The notes under the pieces: model-generated
Database searches by the model: none
What the model was told of the DNA's origin: nothing
What the model saw: the letters and a program-made list of their open reading frames with translations, nothing else
Assembly: GCA_028725265.1 (NCBI GenBank)
Contig: JAQYSN010000205.1
Location: 1 to 38,833, forward strand
Origin: Spirochaetales bacterium
GTDB lineage: Bacteria > Spirochaetota > Spirochaetia > Treponematales > Treponemataceae
Length of the DNA: 38,833 nucleotides
Reading direction: 5' to 3'
Position numbers and translations under genes: made by a program
In this document: piece after piece, positions 33,647 to 38,833 of the stretch
Layout: every line of letters begins with the position of its first letter
Position numbering within the stretch: the stretch's first letter is position 1

Positions 33647-33665
33647 TGTCAAATATCAATTGACA
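33647..33665. promoter_or_regulatory. Candidate operator TGTCAA-N7-TTGACA
   Basis: A perfect six-base inverted repeat lies between the -10 box TATACA and the AAGGA site of the XRE gene and next to the divergent lipoprotein promoter. Position and symmetry fit an autoregulatory site for the XRE repressor; binding is inference. Confidence 0.45.
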
Positions 33666-33675
33666 AGAAGGATTT

Positions 33676-33954
33676 ATGTTTGGAGACCAAATAAAAAATT
33701 TGAGAATGAGTAAATGTCTTAATCAAGTTGAAATGGCAAAAATCTTGGGCGTAACAAAACAAAGCGTTTCTAACTGGGAAAACGAAAATATCATGCCTTC
33801 GGTAGACATGCTCATCAAACTTTCTCAATTCTTTAATGTTTCTACTGATTATCTTCTTGGCTTAACAGAAAAACATGCTTTAAATACAGAAGGACTTTCA
33901 GAAATTCAAATAGCACATATTCAGAACATAATAAATGATATAAGAGAATCCTAA
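33676..33954 (+). CDS. XRE-family HTH transcriptional regulator
   Basis: The 92-residue protein is a Cro/CI-like helix-turn-helix domain (about 5-60): FGDQIKNLRMSKCLNQVEMAKILGVTKQSVSNWENENIMPS, then LIKLSQFFNVSTDYLLGL, the usual fifth helix. A short C-terminal helix (SEIQIAHIQNIINDI) may dimerise. AAGGA lies five bases before the ATG. It is divergent from the lipoprotein gene with a candidate operator in between, so it may regulate that gene and itself. It ends 43 bases before ettA, whose own promoter is in that gap. Confidence 0.88.
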   Translation: MFGDQIKNLRMSKCLNQVEMAKILGVTKQSVSNWENENIMPSVDMLIKLSQFFNVSTDYLLGLTEKHALNTEGLSEIQIAHIQNIINDIRES

Positions 33955-33962
33955 ACCCCCAT

Positions 33963-33991
33963 TTGCACATTTGACCTGTTTCCCTTATACT
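33963..33991 (+). promoter_or_regulatory. Promoter of ettA, apparently leaderless
   Basis: TTGCAC (33963-33968), a 17-base spacer, and TATACT (33986-33991) are followed by six bases and the ATG at 33998. No ribosome-binding site exists between them, so the message would start at the start codon. Confidence 0.65.
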
Positions 33992-33997
33992 TAACTT

Positions 33998-35731
33998 ATG
34001 GCAACAACAACAGACGACAAAAAAATCATTTACACGATGGACCGCGTGTCGCGTTCATACGGCACAAAAACAGTCCTCAAGGACATCAGCATTTCGTATT
34101 ATTACGGAGCTAAAATCGGTGTTATCGGTGCAAACGGCGCCGGAAAATCAAGCCTTTTTAAGATACTAGCAGGACGTGATACAGAATACACCGGAGAGAC
34201 GACCCTTGCACCTGGATACAAAATCGGATATCTCGAACAGGAACCATATTTGGAACCAGGAAAAACTGTACGAGAAATCGTTGAAGAGGGTGTTAAAGAT
34301 ATAACAGATTTGCTTGCTGAATTTGATAAAGTGAACGAAGCCTTTGGCGATCCTGATGCCGATTTCGATAAACTTTGTGCGCGACAAGCTGAAATACAGG
34401 AAAAACTCGATTTGCTGGATGCCTGGAACTTAGACGCAAACCTTGAACTTGCAATGGACGCCCTCCGATGCCCGCCACCAGATCAGGTAGTTGATGTGCT
34501 GTCTGGAGGAGAACGCAGACGAGTAGCACTGTGCCGGCTTTTACTTCAAAAACCGGACATCCTTCTTTTGGACGAACCGACTAACCACTTGGATGCAGAA
34601 ACAGTTGCCTGGCTAGAACGCCACCTTCAAAATTACGCCGGAACAATCATCGCTATCACGCACGACCGATACTTTTTGGATAATGTTGCAGGCTGGATTC
34701 TCGAACTGGACCGAGGAGAGGGAATTCCTTTCAAGGGTAATTACTCAAGCTGGCTTGAACAAAAACAGCGACGACTTGCTCAGGAAGAAAAGAACGAAAG
34801 CGAACGCCAGAAAGAGCTCAAACGAGAACTTGAATGGATTCACATGAGTGCAAAAGGCCGACAAGCCAAACATAAGGAACACATTACAAAATATGAACAG
34901 CTTCTCGCACAGACAGGAAAAGGCCAGATTAAAGATACAAAAATTACGATTCCGGCTGGTCCTCGACTTGGCGGTGTCGTAATCGAAGCCCAGGACCTTA
35001 CAAAATCTTACGGCGATAAGCTTTTGTTTGAAAACTTGAATTTCAACGTTCAGCCAGGATCGGTAATCGGAATTGTTGGTCCAAACGGCGCCGGTAAAAC
35101 AACCTTGTTCAAACTTATTGCAAATGCCTGTGGCCAAGGAGATGAAAAACCAGATTCTGGCTCATTAAAAGTCGGCTCAACGGTAAAGCTTACCTACGTT
35201 GACCAAATGAGGTCTTTGCTAGATCCAAACAAAACCGTATGGGAGCAGCTTTCCGATGGATTGGACATTATCAAGCTAGGCGCCGTGGATGAAAAAGGAC
35301 GAGCAATAAATGGCTCAATCAGAGAAGTAAATTCTCGTGCCTATTGTTCTTGGTTTAATTTCAGTGGGGCTGACCAGCAGAAAAAAGTTGGTGTTCTTTC
35401 GGGTGGAGAACGAAATCGTCTCAACCTTGGAATGATGCTCAAACAAGCTGCAAACGTACTTCTGTTGGACGAACCTACGAATGACCTCGACGTAGAAACA
35501 ATCCGAGCGCTCGAAGATGCAATTGAAGATTTTGCAGGATGCGTTCTTGTTGTAAGCCACGACAGATGGTTCCTAGACCGTATCTGTACGCACATTCTCG
35601 CATTTGAAAATAATTCTGTCGTAAGGTTCTTTGAAGGAAACTGGTCTGACTATGTTGAATGGAAAAAGAAAGAACTTGGTGAAGACAGTGAACGTCCTCA
35701 TAAAACAATCTACAGAAAACTCGAACGCTAA
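33998..35731 (+). CDS. ettA: ABC-F protein EttA, energy-dependent translational throttle
   Basis: The 577-residue cytosolic protein has two ABC ATPase domains and no membrane part. The first has Walker A GANGAGKSS at 44-52, signature LSGGERRRVAL from 168 and LLLDEPTNHLD. A charged linker follows (about 245-300, with QKQRRLAQEEKNESERQ). The second has Walker A GPNGAGKTT from 361, LSGGERNRL and LLLDEPTNDLD. The arm segment and the start region (YTMDRVSRSYG, GAKIGV) are EttA-like. EttA binds the ribosomal E site and gates translation according to ATP/ADP ratio (E. coli knowledge). Both Walker B glutamates are present. A diverged copy of its first 39 codons lies 2.7 kb upstream. It converges with the HD-GYP gene. 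Confidence 0.95.
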   Translation: MATTTDDKKIIYTMDRVSRSYGTKTVLKDISISYYYGAKIGVIGANGAGKSSLFKILAGRDTEYTGETTLAPGYKIGYLEQEPYLEPGKTVREIVEEGVKDITDLLAEFDKVNEAFGDPDADFDKLCARQAEIQEKLDLLDAWNLDANLELAMDALRCPPPDQVVDVLSGGERRRVALCRLLLQKPDILLLDEPTNHLDAETVAWLERHLQNYAGTIIAITHDRYFLDNVAGWILELDRGEGIPFKGNYSSWLEQKQRRLAQEEKNESERQKELKRELEWIHMSAKGRQAKHKEHITKYEQLLAQTGKGQIKDTKITIPAGPRLGGVVIEAQDLTKSYGDKLLFENLNFNVQPGSVIGIVGPNGAGKTTLFKLIANACGQGDEKPDSGSLKVGSTVKLTYVDQMRSLLDPNKTVWEQLSDGLDIIKLGAVDEKGRAINGSIREVNSRAYCSWFNFSGADQQKKVGVLSGGERNRLNLGMMLKQAANVLLLDEPTNDLDVETIRALEDAIEDFAGCVLVVSHDRWFLDRICTHILAFENNSVVRFFEGNWSDYVEWKKKELGEDSERPHKTIYRKLER

Positions 35732-35757
35732 AAATATGGCGAAAGCCAATTCTTGAT

Positions 35758-35786
35758 ACATGCCGAATTTTAAAGGTTCGGCATGT
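35758..35786. terminator. Hairpin between convergent ettA and HD-GYP genes
   Basis: ACATGCCGAA (35758-35767) pairs perfectly with TTCGGCATGT (35777-35786) around a nine-base loop that holds the HD-GYP stop codon. A smaller TGGC-GAAA-GCCA hairpin lies at 35737-35748 and on the minus strand runs into ATATTTTT. The first hairpin lacks a strong T-run on either side. Confidence 0.45.
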
Positions 35787-37188
35787 CTTGAGTATCGTTC
35801 AAAACTTCGGTTATTTCCTCAATAACAAATTGTTCATCTTTTGCAATTGAAGAAACCTTGTCTTTGATATTATCTAAGATTAAAATAATTTCTGGATCAA
35901 ACTGACTTCCGGACTGCTTTTTTATGATTGTATATGCACTTTCTATATCGAAAGCTTTTTTATATGGTCGCTCAGACAAAAGACTATCCAACACATCAGC
36001 AACACTTGTTATGCGAGCACAAAGTGGAATATCATTTTCTTTAAGACCATAAGGATATCCCTTTCCGTTCCACCATTCATGATGTGAACGCGCTATTTCT
36101 TTTGCATAACAAATGAATTTTTTATCAGTGTAATATTTTTCAAGATAACGTTCGATTATTTGCGAACCTGCCAGAGGATGCTGTTTAATTACGCTATATT
36201 CCTGTGCCGTTAAAATTGTTTTTTTGGTCAAAATCGTATCTGGAACAACAATCTTTCCCAAGTCATGAAGCTTAGCAGCCTCTGAAATCAATTTGATATC
36301 CTCTTCTGTAAGACAATTACGGTATTTTTCGTAGCAAATCACAAGTTCTTCACAGATAATCTGAACGTAGGAAGCAACTCTTTGTAAATGGTAGCCTGTC
36401 GAGGATTCCTTAAAATCAACCATTGCCGCCATACCTTTTATCAATCCAATCTGAAGTTCCTTAATGTTCTTTTCGCGCGATGAATTTGCTTCAACAATTC
36501 TGGATGCTTTTTTTATCAGCAGCATTTGAATCATAATGAAAATAGAAAACTCTATCGTCATGCAAATAATACTGTAATGACACCATTGATCCACGGTCGT
36601 AATGTTTGAAATCAATCCATAAGGTATTCCTTCTGGTGTTTCAAAATAATTAGGAACGTTGCCGGTCTTTGAGCGAATGATTATAGAAAAGAGCATTGTA
36701 AAATAGGCAATCACATTGGTTATCAACATGAAACGGAGATCAAAATAAAGACAAGCAATTAAAGGAATTACTAGATATCCTAATTTGATGTCGATACCCT
36801 TGCAAAAACTCAGAACAAAAATATCAATCGTAAAGATAGCGATATAGAAATATTTCATCCATCCTTTTGATGAAAGCGTTTTGGTAAAAAAAGTAAGACA
36901 AAAAACAATAAGATAAAGAACAATCGTAAAGACACTGTAAATTCCAAGAGAGGCATATTCGATATTATGAAAGGCGCTCGGTATTTTCGAATTTGGTGCA
37001 TTTAAGCTTTCCCCAATCAACTTTAAAAGCATAAGAGTCGGGCCCAAAAGACATACGCAACCAATCATTTTAGTAAGACGCCTGTTAGTGCTTCTTTCTT
37101 CGCGAGAAAATATTTTAGTACTTTCAGGGTCTGTATCGGTTTCCTTAAAAAACCTCTTAAAAAATGATTTTCCTTCGTCTTTCGTCAT
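35770..37188 (-). CDS. Membrane-bound HD-GYP domain protein, probable c-di-GMP phosphodiesterase
   Basis: The 472-residue protein has an N-terminal cytoplasmic stretch (about 1-38), roughly six transmembrane helices (about 39-235) and a cytoplasmic HD-GYP domain (about 245-470). Visible motifs are AKLHDLGKI (His308-Asp309), IKQHPLAGSQI, SHHEWWNGKGYPYGL (Gly377-Tyr378-Pro379) and ITSVADVLDSLLSERPYKKAF. The HHE and HD metal residues are intact, so it is likely active in hydrolysing c-di-GMP; the membrane region could sense an unknown signal. Its promoter appears leaderless, and the ATG lacks a ribosome-binding site. It follows the permease gene on the same strand by 48 bases. Confidence 0.92.
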   Translation of the reverse strand: MTKDEGKSFFKRFFKETDTDPESTKIFSREERSTNRRLTKMIGCVCLLGPTLMLLKLIGESLNAPNSKIPSAFHNIEYASLGIYSVFTIVLYLIVFCLTFFTKTLSSKGWMKYFYIAIFTIDIFVLSFCKGIDIKLGYLVIPLIACLYFDLRFMLITNVIAYFTMLFSIIIRSKTGNVPNYFETPEGIPYGLISNITTVDQWCHYSIICMTIEFSIFIMIQMLLIKKASRIVEANSSREKNIKELQIGLIKGMAAMVDFKESSTGYHLQRVASYVQIICEELVICYEKYRNCLTEEDIKLISEAAKLHDLGKIVVPDTILTKKTILTAQEYSVIKQHPLAGSQIIERYLEKYYTDKKFICYAKEIARSHHEWWNGKGYPYGLKENDIPLCARITSVADVLDSLLSERPYKKAFDIESAYTIIKKQSGSQFDPEIILILDNIKDKVSSIAKDEQFVIEEITEVLNDTQDMPNL

Positions 37189-37194
37189 ATCAAA

Positions 37195-37223
37195 ATATTA
37201 TAACACATCAGGATAATTGACAA
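37195..37223 (-). promoter_or_regulatory. Promoter of the HD-GYP gene, apparently leaderless
   Basis: On the minus strand TTGTCA (37223-37218), a 17-base spacer and TAATAT (37200-37195) end six bases before the ATG. An overlapping TATAAT (37202-37197) gives a 15-base spacer instead. No ribosome-binding site is present. Confidence 0.55.
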
Positions 37224-37236
37224 CCTGATTCGCGCA

Positions 37237-38190
37237 TTACCTATCCTCGCGGAAATAACCGCTTCCCAGGGAAGCTGGCGGCTGATTTTCCGGCTTAAAC
37301 CTAAGCCCCATAAAAATAAGCACAATGATTGTCGCAACATAGGGAACCATATCAAGAATTTGGCCTGGAATAATTTTTCCAAAAAATGTTACGCTCTGAC
37401 ATTTCATTGCAAGACCGCTAAGCGCACCAAAAGCCCATGAAAACAAAATGGCTTTGAGAGGATTCCACGTACAGAAGATAACAAACGCAACGGCTATCCA
37501 TCCTGCACCAGCCGTGATGTTTTCTTGCCACTGTGGTACAAAAACAAGCGAAAGATATGCACCACCAAGTCCGCACAAAAAGCCACCAATAATTACGTGA
37601 ACATATTTATAAAGAGTTACGTTGATTCCGCTAGCATCTGCAGAAGCAGGATTTTCACCGACGGCACGAACATTCAATCCCCAGCGGGTATATTTATAGT
37701 AGCAATAAAGCAACACTGCCAAAAGAAGCGAAATATAAACATAGATGCTTTGATGAAAAATCATCGGGCCGATAATCGGGATTTTAGAAAGGCCTGGAAT
37801 TGCTTTTGCTGCAAAAGCCTGCCTGATGTTGTCTGGCATCGCAGTTGATGTCAAAAATTTTCCCATGTAACTTGCAACTCCAGTTCCGAAAGTCGTCAGA
37901 ACAAGACCTGTTACAATCTGATTTCCCTGAAGCGTTATCGTAATGAAAGCATAGATTAATGCGCCTGCACTTCCAGCAAGACCTGCACAAAGCATTGCGA
38001 CTGCAGGATTTCCACTCGCACTACCTGCAAGATATCCAAAGGCAGCACCTAAAAGCATCATACCTTCTGTTCCAAGATTCGACTGGCCTGATTTCTCAAA
38101 AAGGATACCACCCAAAATTCCAAACAAAATATGTGTTCCAGTCTGAACTGAAACTTGCAGAAAGAGTCCCAAACTTGCTATTACACTCAT
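37237..38190 (-). CDS. ABC transporter permease, BPD_transp_2 family (second of pair)
   Basis: The 317-residue protein has about eight to nine helices and family landmarks: ILFEKSGQSNLGTEGMMLLGA near residues 30-50, RAVGENPASADASGINV (the cytoplasmic loop that contacts the ATPase) and GAGWIAVAFVIFCTWNP. This branch pairs two such permeases with a fused double ATPase and a BmpA-type lipoprotein to import nucleosides; in treponemes a related set (RfuABCD) imports riboflavin. Either is possible. The ATG overlaps the stop of the upstream permease by four bases. The ATPase and binding protein must lie beyond the window. Confidence 0.9.
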   Translation of the reverse strand: MSVIASLGLFLQVSVQTGTHILFGILGGILFEKSGQSNLGTEGMMLLGAAFGYLAGSASGNPAVAMLCAGLAGSAGALIYAFITITLQGNQIVTGLVLTTFGTGVASYMGKFLTSTAMPDNIRQAFAAKAIPGLSKIPIIGPMIFHQSIYVYISLLLAVLLYCYYKYTRWGLNVRAVGENPASADASGINVTLYKYVHVIIGGFLCGLGGAYLSLVFVPQWQENITAGAGWIAVAFVIFCTWNPLKAILFSWAFGALSGLAMKCQSVTFFGKIIPGQILDMVPYVATIIVLIFMGLRFKPENQPPASLGSGYFREDR

Positions 38191-38833
38191 TTTTCTTCTC
38201 CCTTTCCAATTTTTACCTTAATTTTATTAATCACTTTATTTGTCACTTTACTTGTAGCCATCGAAACCTTTTCAAAAGGATTTACGATAACAATCTTTTC
38301 GCCATTTTTGCCCGTAATATCAAAAACAAGTTTATAGCGAACAAAAAATTCACTTCCCAATACAAAGAAGATAATGATAGTTTGAATGATGTTTCCCATA
38401 CTTGCAGGAATGTTCATAGATGTCTGCAAGAAGCTACCACCCTGAAGAAGCATACTGAAAAGGAAAGAAACGACCAGATTAACAATCGGATTCAGTTGAC
38501 TTAACCACGTCGTAATGACTGCCATAAAGCCCATCCCATTTGACATATTATCCGTCAGCGAATGCTCAATGGCACTAGCCTGTATCATACCTGCAAGTCC
38601 GCATAGACCACCGCTTATTAGGATGGCAAAAATCATCGTACGATTCACGTTGATTCCAGCATATTTCGCAGTCTGGATACTTTCCCCTATTACGCTCATT
38701 TCGTAACCAAATTTTGTCCTTTTAAGAACTAGAAAAATTATTACAACAAGCACAAGCGCTATTATCCAGCCCATGTGAATACCAAAAACATTAGGCATAA
38801 TCGCGTTACTTCCGAAATTCGCTATCTTTGGAG
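38187..38833 (-). CDS. ABC transporter permease, BPD_transp_2 family (first of pair, 5' end outside window)
   Basis: The frame stays open to the last base, so the N-terminal half is missing. The visible 215 residues show GYEMSVIGESIQTAKYAGINVNR, the counterpart of the cytoplasmic coupling loop in the partner permease, followed by ISGGLCGLAGMIQASAIEH and FMAVITTWLSQLNPIVNL. The C-terminal 45 residues are basic (VSMATSKVTNKVINKIKVK), an unusually long cytoplasmic tail. It overlaps the partner by four bases, giving translational coupling. The substrate is a nucleoside or riboflavin-like compound by family inference only. Confidence 0.88.
   Translation of the reverse strand, partial: PKIANFGSNAIMPNVFGIHMGWIIALVLVVIIFLVLKRTKFGYEMSVIGESIQTAKYAGINVNRTMIFAILISGGLCGLAGMIQASAIEHSLTDNMSNGMGFMAVITTWLSQLNPIVNLVVSFLFSMLLQGGSFLQTSMNIPASMGNIIQTIIIFFVLGSEFFVRYKLVFDITGKNGEKIVIVNPFEKVSMATSKVTNKVINKIKVKIGKGEEK

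Noticed and set aside
31265-33997. Transposon or insertion sequence carrying the accessory pocket
   Set aside because: No transposase, integrase or terminal inverted repeats were found; the only bracketing repeats are the ettA 5' copies.

Overview
The window looks like a chromosomal segment of a low-GC spirochaete, most likely a host-associated Treponema-type organism. This rests on gene content and style: relaxed spirochaetal lipoboxes, a Cache-type chemoreceptor, a FecR-domain protein beside a putative outer-membrane protein, a CBS-domain manganese pyrophosphatase and BPD_transp_2 permeases. Genus is inference; there is no rRNA here to confirm it, and I see no tRNA, CRISPR array, transposase or prophage.

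Layout. 1-2297: end of a putative outer-membrane protein, a FecR-domain protein and ychF. 2298-4950: a chemoreceptor between two intrinsic terminators, then a decayed methyltransferase remnant. 4951-13896: secreted EEP nuclease, Mrp ATPase, MATE pump, CBS-type pyrophosphatase, a four-cysteine miniprotein, bifunctional NAD(P)HX repair enzyme and FtsH. 13960-19352: a heterodimeric ABC exporter, diverging from a zinc/manganese-type ABC ATPase and permease. 19376-25349 (minus strand): PPTase-argC, then Lrp/AsnC regulator-aminotransferase-ECF module, the last being one polypeptide joining both ATPases and the T subunit. 25350-27820: palindromes, a UPF0210 protein, and an ECF S component that could dock on the fused module. 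27828-31264: mnmE with a PAP2 phosphatase, then an FMN alpha-hydroxy-acid oxidase-like enzyme.

31265-33997 is the accessory pocket. It starts with a dead chimera whose first 39 codons are a diverged copy of the 5' end of ettA and whose remainder is the 3' part of a short-chain dehydrogenase gene. It continues with a DUF4258/zinc-finger toxin-antitoxin pair, an unrecognised protein, an unrecognised lipoprotein and an XRE regulator, and ends at the intact ettA. The pocket is therefore bracketed by direct copies of the ettA 5' end. Beyond ettA lie a membrane HD-GYP phosphodiesterase and two ABC permeases, the second running off the window.

A recurring regulatory theme is the promoter whose -10 box ends 6-8 bases before the start codon with no ribosome-binding site (ettA, the pyrophosphatase, the metal ABC ATPase, the HD-GYP gene). 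This suggests leaderless mRNAs. All promoter, terminator and repeat calls were made by eye.
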